A stretch of DNA of 64,000 nt from Flavihumibacter rivuli. GTDB lineage: Bacteria; Bacteroidota; Bacteroidia; Chitinophagales; Chitinophagaceae. The position numbers were made by a program, and so were the translations under genes. This document shows, one piece after another, positions 26,805 to 35,859 of the stretch. Position 1 is the stretch's first letter; every line of letters begins with the position of its first letter. Under the pieces are notes generated by a model, which did no database searches, was not told the origin of the DNA, and saw only the letters and a program-made list of their open reading frames with translations. Location of the stretch: positions 1,392,001 to 1,456,000 of the forward strand of contig NZ_CP092334.1 in the NCBI RefSeq assembly GCF_018595685.2, read 5' to 3'.

Positions 26805-27788
26805 TTAATAGCCGGATGCGAAATAATTGATCTCCTCCCCAAGGTCGAGGAATGGATATTTCTCCTTTAGCGCCAATGCCTTGTTATGGAAACTTTGCAT
26901 GAACTGCCGGTGTGCATTGGTCTTTGGCTGGAAGGCCTTATGTCTCCTTGCAGTCAGCACCTGTTGTACCAGGTCCATGGGCTCATAGGCTGCAGGATCA
27001 ATAAAATACTCCCTGAATTTCTCCAACACAAACTGGGTTGCTGCATAATTGGGATGGGCGAGGTCGATATCATAGAACCGGTAATCCCTCAATACATCGA
27101 TCACCAATTCATAAGCGGGGAAATAATATAGCCTGTTGAACTTATTTACCAGGTGGTGTACGGATTCTATCAGCCTTGCCTTGCTGCGGTTATTCTCCAC
27201 TACCCCATCACGCAAATGCCTGACCGGGCTGATCGTAAAGATGACCCTGATATCCGGGTTATAATGAAAGAGCCGGTAAAGGGTATTATCCAGGGAGGTA
27301 ACAGTTTCATCGATCGGGCAGAGATGCTTCCTGAACCATTGTCCGGGCGCACGATGGCAGTTGGCTACCGGAAGGTCTTGCTGGTCCACCAGGCGATAGG
27401 AAAAGGAGGACCCCAGGGTGATGACCAACCAACCGGCCCTCTTCAGGAAATGATGGGCCTTGTCCTGCGAACTATTGATATTGGCAAGTACCGCGTCCTG
27501 GTCAATGCCCGAGAACCTGGAATGGTGTGCCCAGGATTGCCAGAGTTCGTTATGAAAGAACAGGTCAGTCGCCTGGTATTGTTTGTTCTCTATATAACTG
27601 ACAAGGCTATTACATACGCTAATGGGGTCAAACAAGATGCCATGCGGATTCTGCAGCACCTCAAACTTCAACTCCTCCATCCTGTCCCCGATATGCTCTG
27701 TAAAACAAGAACCTACCAGCATTACCGGATCGGTATACTTTACCCTGGTATCGGGACTCTTGATCGAGATGTCTGTCAACAGTTTCAT
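26805..27788 (-). CDS. GSCFA-family protein
   Basis: A 327-residue protein of the GSCFA family, named after the N-terminal VGSCFTEHIG motif (residues 25-34 here) that has the GDSL-like nucleophile Ser/Cys arrangement. Further conserved parts are VITLGSSFSY, VIFTISPVRHLRDGVVENNRSKA and DLAHPNYAA. It is a putative SGNH/GDSL-type hydrolase, cytoplasmic, of unknown substrate. Eleven bases separate it from the upstream HMG-CoA lyase, so the two share an operon. Confidence 0.88.
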   Translation of the reverse strand: MKLLTDISIKSPDTRVKYTDPVMLVGSCFTEHIGDRMEELKFEVLQNPHGILFDPISVCNSLVSYIENKQYQATDLFFHNELWQSWAHHSRFSGIDQDAVLANINSSQDKAHHFLKRAGWLVITLGSSFSYRLVDQQDLPVANCHRAPGQWFRKHLCPIDETVTSLDNTLYRLFHYNPDIRVIFTISPVRHLRDGVVENNRSKARLIESVHHLVNKFNRLYYFPAYELVIDVLRDYRFYDIDLAHPNYAATQFVLEKFREYFIDPAAYEPMDLVQQVLTARRHKAFQPKTNAHRQFMQSFHNKALALKEKYPFLDLGEEINYFASGY

Positions 27789-27799
27789 TTCAAATTACT

Positions 27800-28657
27800 T
27801 TACACAAAAATCTGTCCGGCCATGGAGACGGCCTTATCCAGTGCTTCCTTATCCAGCCCCAGGTCTTCACCGCTTTCTTCCAGGTATTCGATCAGCCAAA
27901 GCGTATCCATATTCCCAACCAGGTCATTACCGGCCATGGGGCACCCTCCAAAGCCTTTCAATGCCCCATCGTAGCGCCTGCAACCAGCAGTATAAGCGGC
28001 CTTCATCTTTTCCCGCCAGTTTTGGGCCGTAGCATGCAGATGCACACCAATGGTGGTGCCGGGCATTTGTTGTACAAGGTAGGCCGTCAGGTCGTGGACC
28101 TGGTCTGGACTTGCAACGCCAACCGTATCTGCCAATGATAAGGTGCCAATTCCAAGCGAGGCCAATTGGTTAGCCCAGTCAAATACCACCTGCGGTGACC
28201 AAGCATCACCATAGGGATTGCCAAAACCCATGGACAGGTATACCACCAGTTGTTTGTTATGCGCTGTACATAATTGCTGGATCGCCTTGACGGTATCCAG
28301 TGACTCCTCAATGGTGCTATTGGTATTCCTGCGCTGGAAGGTCGGGGATACAGAAAAGGGGAAGCCCAGGTAATCGATATTAGGAAAGGACATGGCAGCC
28401 TCAGCACCGCGAAGGTTGGCTACAATGGCTAAAAGATTATGCCTGTTGGAATCATATTCCAGCTGCCTTATCACATCAGCGGTATCAGCCATCTGGGGAA
28501 TAGCCTTGGGCGAAACAAAACTGCCAAAATCGATCGTGTGGAAGCCAACTTTCAGCAACTGGTTGATATAGGCCACCTTATCCGATGTAGCAATCGGGTG
28601 GCTCCAGCCTTGCATGGCATCACGTGGACATTCAATCAGCTGAACGGGTAATTTCAT
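27800..28657 (-). CDS. Hydroxymethylglutaryl-CoA lyase
   Basis: A 285-residue member of the HMGL-like TIM-barrel family. HMG-CoA lyase cleaves 3-hydroxy-3-methylglutaryl-CoA to acetoacetate and acetyl-CoA in leucine breakdown. Motifs are VQLIECPRDAMQG (catalytic Arg/Asp), GVHLHATAQNW and the glycine/cysteine loop GFGGCPMAGND with the catalytic Cys. It is first gene of a two-gene unit with the GSCFA protein. No leucine-degradation cluster (acyl-CoA dehydrogenase, MCC) is adjacent. Call is secure at family level; pyruvate-carboxylase-like relatives are excluded by the GGCP motif. Confidence 0.87.
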   Translation of the reverse strand: MKLPVQLIECPRDAMQGWSHPIATSDKVAYINQLLKVGFHTIDFGSFVSPKAIPQMADTADVIRQLEYDSNRHNLLAIVANLRGAEAAMSFPNIDYLGFPFSVSPTFQRRNTNSTIEESLDTVKAIQQLCTAHNKQLVVYLSMGFGNPYGDAWSPQVVFDWANQLASLGIGTLSLADTVGVASPDQVHDLTAYLVQQMPGTTIGVHLHATAQNWREKMKAAYTAGCRRYDGALKGFGGCPMAGNDLVGNMDTLWLIEYLEESGEDLGLDKEALDKAVSMAGQIFV

Positions 28658-28744
28658 GGCAGCAAGCTAATTATTGATGATGTCTAATAATATTCAAATT
28701 GTTTCTGGGACTATGATTAGCATCCGATGAATAGACGGATTTAT

Positions 28745-28895
28745 GGTTCATCGGGGTCCTCTACGAGAGACCCCGCTGAGGTTTAAGGTATACGGTCATC
28801 ACTCACATTTCCATACCACACCCTTTAAGCGCAATGAAGGGTGTGTCCACATTTCCACACCTTGCCCGCCAGAACTTAAGCGCAGGTGGGTCTCA
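28745..28895. repeat. Dispersed intergenic repeat, copy 4
   Basis: Contains a degenerate GGGGTC...GACCCC palindrome (28753-28775), then a perfect hairpin CACACCCTT (28817-28825) with AAGGGTGTG (28837-28845). A minus-strand copy of the module CCTGCGCTTAAGTTCTGGCGGG follows (about 28866-28887). The end runs into the rlmB stop codon. Confidence 0.65.
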
Positions 28896-29663
28896 TCCCC
28901 CCATCCTTTGCTTCATGGCTTCATACAGGATCATTCCTGTAGCAACCGAAACATTAAGGGATTCAAAATTTCCGGCCATGGGTATTTTGAACTGCACATC
29001 CGCGATCTTCATCAGTGCCGGGAAAATTCCCTTTTCCTCACTTCCTACAATGATCGCCGCAGGCTCCTTGAAATCACAATCGAAAATGCTCTGCTCAGCG
29101 GTCATTTCAGACGCTAAGACCCTGATACCATTAAGGTGCAGCGTGTCAACGGCCTTCATCAGGCTGTTCACCCGGCAGATGGCGATCTTCTCCAAAGCAC
29201 CGGCGGAAGTAAGGATAGCATCTTCATTGAGGGCTCCCACTCCCTTATCCGGGATAATGATGGCCTGTACCCCGCAGCAATAGGCGGTCCTGGCTATAGC
29301 CCCAATATTCCTGATGTCGGTTACTCCATCCAGTATCAACAAAAATGGGGATTCTCCCTTCTCCACAATGAAGGAAAGCACGTCCTGCAAGTCCTGGTAT
29401 TGCACTTTTGCAATCACCCCAACGCAGCCTTCATGACCGGTAATATTGAACCCATTGAGCTTTTCAACCGGTACTTTATTGATGGGTACCTGGTGCTGTG
29501 CAGCCAATTGTTTTACCTGGTCAATATCAGGTCCATGCACGGTTTGCTGCAAATAAATACGTTCCAGCTGTTTGCCTTCCTGCAAAGCCTTGATCACCTG
29601 CTGGCGCCCGATCACCAGGCTGCTCTTCTTCGGGCGATGTTGTTGTTGACGGAAATTTTTCAC
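28893..29663 (-). CDS. rlmB: 23S rRNA 2'-O-ribose methyltransferase RlmB (SpoU/TrmH family)
   Basis: A 256-residue SPOUT methyltransferase. The N-terminal substrate-binding domain begins LVIGRQQVIKAL and includes NITGHEGCVGVIAKV. The trefoil-knot SAM domain has LDGVTDIRNIGAIARTA (motif 1), GSEEKGIFP (motif 2) and PMAGNFESLNVSVATGMILYEA (motif 3). It methylates G2251 of 23S rRNA, by family. There is no ATG at the N-terminus: a GTG at 29663 gives a 256-residue protein of normal length; a TTG at 29711 would add 16 Cys/Pro-rich residues and is unlikely. The gene ends inside a dispersed repeat. Confidence 0.85.
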   Translation of the reverse strand: MKNFRQQQHRPKKSSLVIGRQQVIKALQEGKQLERIYLQQTVHGPDIDQVKQLAAQHQVPINKVPVEKLNGFNITGHEGCVGVIAKVQYQDLQDVLSFIVEKGESPFLLILDGVTDIRNIGAIARTAYCCGVQAIIIPDKGVGALNEDAILTSAGALEKIAICRVNSLMKAVDTLHLNGIRVLASEMTAEQSIFDCDFKEPAAIIVGSEEKGIFPALMKIADVQFKIPMAGNFESLNVSVATGMILYEAMKQRMGG

Positions 29664-29688
29664 CAAATAATTTTTTGTGCCAATAAAA

Positions 29689-29766
29689 CACGAAGGCACA
29701 AAGGTACACAAAGCGGGTAAACGTCTTTGTATTCCTTCGTGCCTCGTACACCTGCGGGCTGCAGGT
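29689..29766. repeat. Inverted repeats between rlmB and metK
   Basis: An imperfect inverted repeat pairs CACGAAGG...CAAAG (29689-29711) with CTTTGTATTCCTTCGTG (29725-29741), a motif often seen in Bacteroidota intergenic DNA. A short stem-loop ACCTGC-GGGCT-GCAGGT follows at 29750-29766, three bases from the metK stop. It lacks a T-run, so it is not a classical terminator. Confidence 0.55.
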
Positions 29767-29768
29767 TA

Positions 29769-31022
29769 TTATTTCAGGCCGAAAGCCTTCTTTACTTTCG
29801 GAACATAATCCAATTTCTCCCAGGTAAACAGTTCTACTTTCTTCTTCACCACTTTACCTTCGGGGCTTTTGAAACTCTTCTCCACCACTTCCGCCTTGCG
29901 GCCCATATGTCCATAGGCAGCAGTCTCAGAGTAGATTGGATTGCGAAGCTTCAGTCGCTGCTCGATGAAATAGGGACGCATGTCAAAAATGCCGCCAACG
30001 ATCTTTGCGATCTCACCATCGGTCATGTTCACTTTGGAAGTTCCGTAGGTATTTACATAAAGTCCCATCGGCTGTGCAACACCGATAGCATAGGAAACCT
30101 GCACCAGTACTTCATCGCACACTCCGGCTGCTACCAGGTTCTTGGCGATATGACGCGTGGCATAGGCCGCTGAACGGTCAACTTTTGAGGGGTCCTTGCC
30201 ACTGAAAGCTCCACCACCATGTGCACCCTTGCCGCCATAGGTATCTACAATGATCTTACGACCAGTTAGTCCGGTATCACCGTGCGGTCCACCAATCACA
30301 AACTTACCGGTAGGGTTGATATGGTACTTGATCTTATCGTTGAAGAGTTTTGCGTATTTCTTGTACTTGGCCTTCACGCGGGGGATCAGGATCTTGATGA
30401 TATCTTCCCTGATCTTGGCTGCCATCTTGGCTTCTGTATCAAAATCATCATGCTGGGTAGAGATAACGATGGCATCAATACGGATGGGCTTATTGTTATC
30501 ATCGTATTCTAATGTTACCTGGCTTTTGGCATCCGGGCGCAGGTACTTGATCTGCTTATTCTCACGGCGCAGGGCTGCCAGTTCCTGTAATAGCTTATGG
30601 GCCAGGTCGAGCGCCAGCGGCATATAGTCTTCTGTTTCGTTGGTAGCATAACCGAACATCATACCCTGGTCACCTGCTCCCTGCTCTTCTTTCTTCTTCC
30701 TGTCAACGCCCTGGTTGATATCGGCAGACTGCTCATGGATGGCAGACAGCACACCGCAGGAGTTTGCCTCAAACATGTATTCGCTCTTAGTGTAACCGAT
30801 CTTCTTGATCACACCGCGGGCAATTTCCTGAACATCCAGGTAGGCTTTGGACTTAACCTCACCAGCCAACACCACCTGGCCAGTTGTTACCAGGGTTTCA
30901 CAAGCCACTTTGGAATTGGGGTCAAAAGCCAGGAAGTTATCGATCAATGCGTCGGAGATCTGGTCCGCTATTTTATCAGGATGTCCTTCAGAAACACTTT
31001 CAGATGTAAACAAGTAAGGCAT
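29769..31022 (-). CDS. metK: S-adenosylmethionine synthase MetK
   Basis: A 417-residue methionine adenosyltransferase, making SAM from ATP and methionine. Signatures are [20 protein letters not shown] (residues 8-27), the [16 protein letters not shown] block (here [12 protein letters not shown]), the P-loop [13 protein letters not shown] and [19 protein letters not shown]. It is about 20-30 residues longer than E. coli MetK, as in other Bacteroidota. It is a single transcription unit with its promoter box 54 bases upstream. No SAM riboswitch is recognisable in the short leader. Confidence 0.96.
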   Translation of the reverse strand: MPYLFTSESVSEGHPDKIADQISDALIDNFLAFDPNSKVACETLVTTGQVVLAGEVKSKAYLDVQEIARGVIKKIGYTKSEYMFEANSCGVLSAIHEQSADINQGVDRKKKEEQGAGDQGMMFGYATNETEDYMPLALDLAHKLLQELAALRRENKQIKYLRPDAKSQVTLEYDDNNKPIRIDAIVISTQHDDFDTEAKMAAKIREDIIKILIPRVKAKYKKYAKLFNDKIKYHINPTGKFVIGGPHGDTGLTGRKIIVDTYGGKGAHGGGAFSGKDPSKVDRSAAYATRHIAKNLVAAGVCDEVLVQVSYAIGVAQPMGLYVNTYGTSKVNMTDGEIAKIVGGIFDMRPYFIEQRLKLRNPIYSETAAYGHMGRKAEVVEKSFKSPEGKVVKKKVELFTWEKLDYVPKVKKAFGLK

Positions 31023-31075
31023 GCTTCAATTTTTTGGGTTAGCGCAGTTATGGAAACAGAATTAAATATTGGGAG

Positions 31076-31083
31076 CAAATATA
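31076..31083 (-). promoter_or_regulatory. Promoter -7 box of metK
   Basis: TATATTTG on the minus strand, exact TAnnTTTG match, 53 bases upstream of the ATG. The predicted leader is about 48 bases, too short for a SAM-I riboswitch. Confidence 0.55.
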
Positions 31084-31093
31084 TGTTCCCGCA

Positions 31094-32518
31094 TTAAATT
31101 TTGGAGTACACAATATATAACCTCATCTTTTTTGTGGGATGGGCACCACCGGCAAGCACCGACCTTCCCCTTGTCACAGGGCTGTTGATGGTCATTTCAT
31201 AGGGGGCTACGGTGGATCCAACTACTATACTGGGTTTGGTGATGAATGGTGCATACAAGCGAAGGGCGTAGGATTTATCCTTATTGGTAACGATCCCCTG
31301 CACATACCTGCCCAGGTCAAACTCATAACGGCCGTTCTTGAGGAAGCCCCCAAATATCGCAGGGTTATACCCCAAAGCCGACGTATTGACCGGTGTAAAA
31401 GATTTGGGAATGGTCAGGAAACGGTTATTCGCACTGTCCACCGCATCCAGGAACAAGAGGCTGGGCGGCACGAAAAAATTATCCTGTTGCCCATCCAGTT
31501 TCTCGATGATCAGGGAGGCTTTGTAGACCAGCCTGTTGGAAAGGTTCTGTAATGCAGGGATCTTCACCAATGCATAAGAACCCGGTGAGGTTTGGATAAA
31601 GAGTTCCTGCTTATTATTGGCTCCGGTCGCAAGGTTGTTGGCGTAATCACTGCCAGCAGGGTCACGTTTGATGAAGTTGGCATTGGCATAGCTATCCTGG
31701 CGGAAAACGAATGTGGTCAGGGTAGTGTCGGGCTGGCCATTCTTCTTATACCGGAAATATACCGAAAGCCTGGTAACCCCATCTGCCAGGTTAACGGCAG
31801 CCAGTGCCTTCCTGATGGGGGAAGATGCGTCTGCCTTGATGGCAAAACCCCTGAAATTGGCAGTAAATGCTGAATCTGTTTTGTAAATGGTGGTGTCGTA
31901 ATTCACCAGGCGCTGCGCAAATGCAATGTCCAATGGTATCCTCAACTCATTTACCGTCCTGGTGGTATCCTTCTTCAACACATACTGAAGGGAATCATTA
32001 AGGGTCCTGAAATCCAGGTTATTCTTCTCTCCCAGCAAATTGGTAACGGGAAAAGATTCGCGGTTGATATTGTACCCCAATAAGGAATCCTTGAATCCTG
32101 ATTCCTGAGCCACCTCGTACACTTTAATGTTTTGGATGGCATTGGAGTCCCCGTAAAGGCTTTTGTACTTCAGTGAGAGCACCACTGAATCTACGCCAAT
32201 GATACTATCTTTTGAGGAGCCGAAAGGATAGGCCCCAAAAAAGGCAGGCTTTAGCTGAACATACAATTCACCGGAGGTTGTACCAAAGGAAGGATCTTCC
32301 ATTATCCCAAACACATGGTCATAGGAGCGGAACATACGAGTGGAGTCAGCAAGGGGATAGATCTCCGTTACTACTTCCAGGGTGGTATCAAAAACGGTTA
32401 CATTATCCACAGCAGGTATCAGCTCGCTTCCGAGCTCCGTTGTGGTGATCTTGGTACAGGATGAGGAATAGAATAGGATAGCTGCAACAACTGAAAGGCT
32501 ATACAGAAGTTTCTTCAC
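31094..32518 (-). CDS. DUF4270 lipoprotein
   Basis: A 474-residue protein with a signal peptide and lipobox (residues ~8-21, LSVVAAILFYSSSC). The rest belongs to the DUF4270 family: TTELGSELIPAVDNVTVFDTT at the mature start, then a long beta-rich domain with FRSYDHVFGIMEDPSFGTTSGELYVQL. It is an envelope protein of unknown function, conserved next to the GT5-type synthase in several Bacteroidota. No ATG opens the frame; GTG at 32518 (VKKLLYSLS) or TTG at 32524 are the candidates, and GTG was preferred because it starts the signal peptide exactly. Confidence 0.85.
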   Translation of the reverse strand: MKKLLYSLSVVAAILFYSSSCTKITTTELGSELIPAVDNVTVFDTTLEVVTEIYPLADSTRMFRSYDHVFGIMEDPSFGTTSGELYVQLKPAFFGAYPFGSSKDSIIGVDSVVLSLKYKSLYGDSNAIQNIKVYEVAQESGFKDSLLGYNINRESFPVTNLLGEKNNLDFRTLNDSLQYVLKKDTTRTVNELRIPLDIAFAQRLVNYDTTIYKTDSAFTANFRGFAIKADASSPIRKALAAVNLADGVTRLSVYFRYKKNGQPDTTLTTFVFRQDSYANANFIKRDPAGSDYANNLATGANNKQELFIQTSPGSYALVKIPALQNLSNRLVYKASLIIEKLDGQQDNFFVPPSLLFLDAVDSANNRFLTIPKSFTPVNTSALGYNPAIFGGFLKNGRYEFDLGRYVQGIVTNKDKSYALRLYAPFITKPSIVVGSTVAPYEMTINSPVTRGRSVLAGGAHPTKKMRLYIVYSKI

Positions 32519-32603
32519 AAACAAACCGGTTAATGGTGTTAAATAGTTGGCTAAAGCTCAAGTGCCTTTTCCCGCCAGACAATGAAAAGCCCGGGGGCTT
32601 CCA

Positions 32604-33416
32604 TTATTTGGCAAGGTCGTGATACAGTTGTAAATAGTCTGTTAAATCGGATTCCGCGTTAAAAGGCAGGACCTTCTTGCCCTTCACCTTGGCGAATTCT
32701 TCTGCCAGCTTCTTGTCCACTTTCTCGGCGCCGAAGGTAATGGCATCTGAGTAAGATGCGCCTCCACGGAGCAATGCAGTATTGGAACCTTCTTTCAATA
32801 CTTCCAGGTCCTTATCCTTGATATTGGCATGGATAGCGGCCTGTTTCATGAAATCATCGCCCAGCTTCTCCTTGAAGGTGTTCTGGCCAATGGTATATAC
32901 CACTTTGCTATGGCTGAATACCGGCTCTTTCTTGTAAGCGGTCTTCAGGTAAAGGGGCACCAGGCTGGTCATCCATCCACTGCAGTGGATGATATCAGGA
33001 GGCCAACCGAACTTCTTCACTGTTTCAAGGGCTCCCTTACAGAAGAACACAGTGCGCAGGCCATTGTCCTCAAACCATTCTTCCTTGTCATCATGGAAAA
33101 CGAACTTGCGCTTGAAAAGGTCTTCATTATCCAGGAAATACACCTGCAAACGGGCATTAGGGAGGGAAGCAACCTTGATCTGCAGGGGGAAATCATCATT
33201 ATCTACAGATACATTGATACCTGATAAACGTACAACTTCATGCAAACGGTGCCTGCGTTCATTGATGGTTCCGAAACGAGGCATGATACAGCGCACCTCG
33301 AAACCATTGTCATTCGACTTGATCGCCAGCCGGTTCACGATCTCAGAAAACTCTGTCAGCTCCAGGTAAGGCGACATTTCGTTGGCAATGAATAAAATTC
33401 TTTTCTTTGTTGACAT
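32604..33416 (-). CDS. Glycogen/starch synthase N-terminal (GT5 Rossmann) domain protein
   Basis: A 270-residue protein with the N-terminal half of GT5 glycogen synthases: ILFIANEMSPYLELTEFSEIVNRL, CIMPRFGTINERRHRL and PPDIIHCSGWMTSLVPLYLK. The usual C-terminal GT-B domain with the nucleotide-binding EXXXXXGL is absent. The 'KVGGL' loop of glycogen synthases (normally in PYAKTGGLADV) is here replaced by TEFSEIVN, so the ADP-glucose-binding Lys is not evident. It may be non-catalytic or a regulatory/half enzyme. It diverges from panC with a promoter between (33470-33477). The short length is real: the frame closes with a stop shortly before DUF4270, with no frameshifted remainder visible. Confidence 0.78.
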   Translation of the reverse strand: MSTKKRILFIANEMSPYLELTEFSEIVNRLAIKSNDNGFEVRCIMPRFGTINERRHRLHEVVRLSGINVSVDNDDFPLQIKVASLPNARLQVYFLDNEDLFKRKFVFHDDKEEWFEDNGLRTVFFCKGALETVKKFGWPPDIIHCSGWMTSLVPLYLKTAYKKEPVFSHSKVVYTIGQNTFKEKLGDDFMKQAAIHANIKDKDLEVLKEGSNTALLRGGASYSDAITFGAEKVDKKLAEEFAKVKGKKVLPFNAESDLTDYLQLYHDLAK

Positions 33417-33469
33417 TTTATCGGTTACAATTAGTGAATAGTGTACTGATTTTTCGGTCAATAAGTGTG

Positions 33470-33477
33470 CAAAGGTA
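33470..33477 (-). promoter_or_regulatory. Promoter -7 box of the GT5-like gene
   Basis: TACCTTTG on the minus strand (exact TAnnTTTG), 53 bases upstream of the ATG. A TTTT stretch lies near the -33 position. Predicted start is about 33465. Confidence 0.55.
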
Positions 33478-33537
33478 ATATATTTTAGCGTAAAATCAGG
33501 TTCTAACCAAGCTGTCAACAGCCTAAATCCCCCTTTC

Positions 33538-34395
33538 ATGATCTTAATCAAACGGGCATCAGACCTTCACAAGCACATCGCTTCCGGAAGAAAACAGGCT
33601 GGCAATGTGGGATTTGTCCCTACCATGGGAGCATTGCATGAAGGCCACCTGTCCCTGATCGAGGCCTCACAAAAGGAAAACGGGCTCACCGTTTGCAGCA
33701 TTTTTGTCAATCCTACCCAGTTTAATGACCCGAAAGACTATGAAAAGTACCCGGTAACGATGGACAAGGACATTGCCTTACTGGAGGAACAGGGGGTAGA
33801 TATACTTTTTTATCCTTATGTGGAAGAAATCTACCCCAACGGGTTGAAGGACCTGGGGCATTATGACCTGGGCTACCTGGAAACCATCCTTGAAGGCAAG
33901 TACAGGCCCGGGCACTTCCAGGGGGTTTGCCAGGTGGTTCACCGGCTGCTGGAGATAGTTCAACCCAACAACCTGTACATGGGCCAGAAGGACTACCAGC
34001 AATGCATGGTGGTAAAAAGGTTACTGGAGTTAACTGGACTACCCATAGAACTGCACACCTGTCCCACCCTGCGGGAACCGGATGGCCTTGCGATGAGCAG
34101 CAGGAATATGCGCCTACATCCGGAGGAAAGGCAAAGGGCGGTGGAAATATCCAGGACATTAGCTGCCATAGGCAAGGAGGTTATTCCCGGGGACCTTGTT
34201 AAACTTTCCTTATGGGCCGAACAAGAACTATCACGGAAAGGTTTTAAGGTGGATTATGTAGCCATCGCCTCAGCCCTGGACCTCAGGCTTGTGGATAACT
34301 GGGACGGCAAGGAGCCTTTGGTAACGCTGGCAGCTGCCTTCCTCAATGAAGTAAGGTTAATTGACAATATGCTGGTGCCGTTGCGTAATGAATGA
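33538..34395 (+). CDS. panC: Pantothenate synthetase PanC
   Basis: A 285-residue enzyme joining pantoate and beta-alanine with ATP to give pantothenate. The signature [12 protein letters not shown] (HIGH-type motif, residues ~30-41), [17 protein letters not shown] and SSRNMRL are all intact. ATG at 33538 is preceded by a purine-poor leader. It precedes panD by 47 bases on the same strand, forming the panCD pair. It diverges from the GT5-like gene. Confidence 0.95.
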   Translation: MILIKRASDLHKHIASGRKQAGNVGFVPTMGALHEGHLSLIEASQKENGLTVCSIFVNPTQFNDPKDYEKYPVTMDKDIALLEEQGVDILFYPYVEEIYPNGLKDLGHYDLGYLETILEGKYRPGHFQGVCQVVHRLLEIVQPNNLYMGQKDYQQCMVVKRLLELTGLPIELHTCPTLREPDGLAMSSRNMRLHPEERQRAVEISRTLAAIGKEVIPGDLVKLSLWAEQELSRKGFKVDYVAIASALDLRLVDNWDGKEPLVTLAAAFLNEVRLIDNMLVPLRNE

Positions 34396-34410
34396 TAATT
34401 CCTACCTTGC
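34381..34410 (+). promoter_or_regulatory. Possible promoter of panD
   Basis: TTGC (34381-34384), an 18-base spacer and TACCTTGC (34403-34410), a near match to the -33/-7 consensus. It lies across the panC stop and could supply extra transcription to panD. One base differs from TAnnTTTG, so weak. Confidence 0.35.
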
Positions 34411-34442
34411 GGCCCGTTTATAAACATTCAGAATTCCGATCC

Positions 34443-34787
34443 ATGCAAATTGAAATATTAAAATCGAAGGTGCACCGCGCAGTGATCACTGAAGCCAACC
34501 TACATTATGTTGGAAGCCTCACCCTCGATGAGGACCTGATGGATGCCGCCAATATGATCGAACATGAAAAGATCCAGGTAGTGAATGTAAACAATGGTTC
34601 CCGCATCGAAACCTACCTGATCAAAGGCAAGAGGGGTTCCGGTGTATGCTGCCTGAATGGGCCTGCCGCACGCCAGGGTGCTGTTGGGGATGTTGTCATC
34701 ATCATTTCCTATGCCACCATGGATTTTGAGGAAGCCAAGACCTTCAAACCTTCCATCGTATTCCCTAAAGAAGGGAACAAGTTGTAA
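34443..34787 (+). CDS. panD: Aspartate 1-decarboxylase PanD
   Basis: A 114-residue pyruvoyl-dependent enzyme giving beta-alanine for pantothenate. The self-cleavage site is the Gly24-Ser25 bond in [10 protein letters not shown], exactly at the usual position, after which Ser becomes the pyruvoyl group. [12 protein letters not shown] and [12 protein letters not shown] are diagnostic. ATG at 34443 gives the standard length; the frame is open 17 codons upstream but has no reason to start there. It forms the panCD unit with the preceding gene. Confidence 0.94.
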   Translation: MQIEILKSKVHRAVITEANLHYVGSLTLDEDLMDAANMIEHEKIQVVNVNNGSRIETYLIKGKRGSGVCCLNGPAARQGAVGDVVIIISYATMDFEEAKTFKPSIVFPKEGNKL

Positions 34788-34836
34788 TACGGTATAATCC
34801 TCTCCTGATTATCTTTATAGGGTAAACCCACCCACC

Positions 34837-35859
34837 ATGAACAAAAAGCTAAGCAGTCTTTTGCAATATGTTTTTTTCCTGGGGCTGGGTATTTTTTTGG
34901 TATGGTGGAGCATTGGCAAGATCGAGGCAAAGGACTGGAATGAGATGAAAGACGCACTGCGCAATGCCCGCTATTGGCTGGTACTGCCAGTTGCACTGGC
35001 CTTGCTGGTGAGCCACTACAGCAGGGCCATCCGCTGGAAGATCCTGATGGAGCCAATGGGATATCGCCCATCCACCCTCAACACCTATTTCGCCGTACTG
35101 ATCGGTTATATGGCCAACCTCGCCGTACCTCGTTTAGGCGAAGTATTGAAATGCACTATACTTGCCCGTTATGAGAAGGTGCCGGCGGATAAACTGGTGG
35201 GAACGATCGTAGCGGAACGCGCATTCGACCTGATCTGCCTTGTTATTGTATTCTTCATCACCATATTTTCCCAGATCGATATCATTGGCCAGTTCGCAGG
35301 TGAAATACTGGAAAAACTACTGGGTGGCTCGAAGGGTCAATTCCAGCCAATGAGGATCGGGATCTTCTTGTTGACCATTGCAGCATTGTTTTTTATTGCC
35401 CGTTACCTACTCAAAAGATTATCCCATATTGGATTCATCCAAAAGCTAAAGGCCATATTCCGTGGTATTCTTGAAGGCCTGACCAGCGTCCGGTATGTTA
35501 AGAAAAAGGGCTGGTTCTTCTTCCATACCCTATTGATATGGTTCCTTTACCTTGCCAGTATCAGGATAGGGTTTTATGCCATGGAACCCACCAGTGGTTA
35601 CGGATGGCTGCCTTCCTTTTCCGTGCTGGCCCTTGGCAGTGTGGGGATGATCGTAACCCAGGGAGGTATCGGCGCCTATCCCATCCTCGTGCAGGAAACC
35701 ATGCTGCTGTATGGACTGAATGAGAATATCGGTAAGGCATTTGGCTGGCTGCTCTGGCTGGTCCAGTTCTTCCTTGTCATGATCGCCGGAGGTGCCGCTC
35801 TACTGTTGCTTCCCATCATTAACCGCAAAACTGTAAAAGGAACTACCCCTCAATCATGA
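34837..35859 (+). CDS. Lysylphosphatidylglycerol synthase TM-region/UPF0104 family membrane protein
   Basis: A 340-residue polytopic membrane protein of the UPF0104 (LPG_synthase_TM, AglD-like) family with about eight hydrophobic segments. Typical features are the N-terminal LGLGIFLVWWSI, SRAIRWKILMEP, GYMANLAVPRLGEVLKCTIL and GVGMIVTQGGIGAYP (read here as GSVGMIVTQGGIGAYP). Members are suspected flippases for lipid-linked or aminoacylated lipids. The gene overlaps the downstream RfaE2-like gene by four bases (ATGA), implying coupled translation, so a link to envelope glycolipid biosynthesis is plausible but inferred. Confidence 0.85.
   Translation: MNKKLSSLLQYVFFLGLGIFLVWWSIGKIEAKDWNEMKDALRNARYWLVLPVALALLVSHYSRAIRWKILMEPMGYRPSTLNTYFAVLIGYMANLAVPRLGEVLKCTILARYEKVPADKLVGTIVAERAFDLICLVIVFFITIFSQIDIIGQFAGEILEKLLGGSKGQFQPMRIGIFLLTIAALFFIARYLLKRLSHIGFIQKLKAIFRGILEGLTSVRYVKKKGWFFFHTLLIWFLYLASIRIGFYAMEPTSGYGWLPSFSVLALGSVGMIVTQGGIGAYPILVQETMLLYGLNENIGKAFGWLLWLVQFFLVMIAGGAALLLLPIINRKTVKGTTPQS

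Noticed and set aside
29750..29766. Stem-loop after metK as a terminator
   Set aside because: Six-bp stem without a T-run on the minus strand; could be part of the neighbouring inverted repeats.
31023..31093. SAM riboswitch upstream of metK
   Set aside because: The -7 box leaves a leader of only about 48 bases, and no kink-turn or pseudoknot pattern is visible.
33722..34159. 145-codon antisense ORF inside panC
   Set aside because: Low-complexity Pro/Cys/Ser-rich shadow of a gene with intact PanC motifs.
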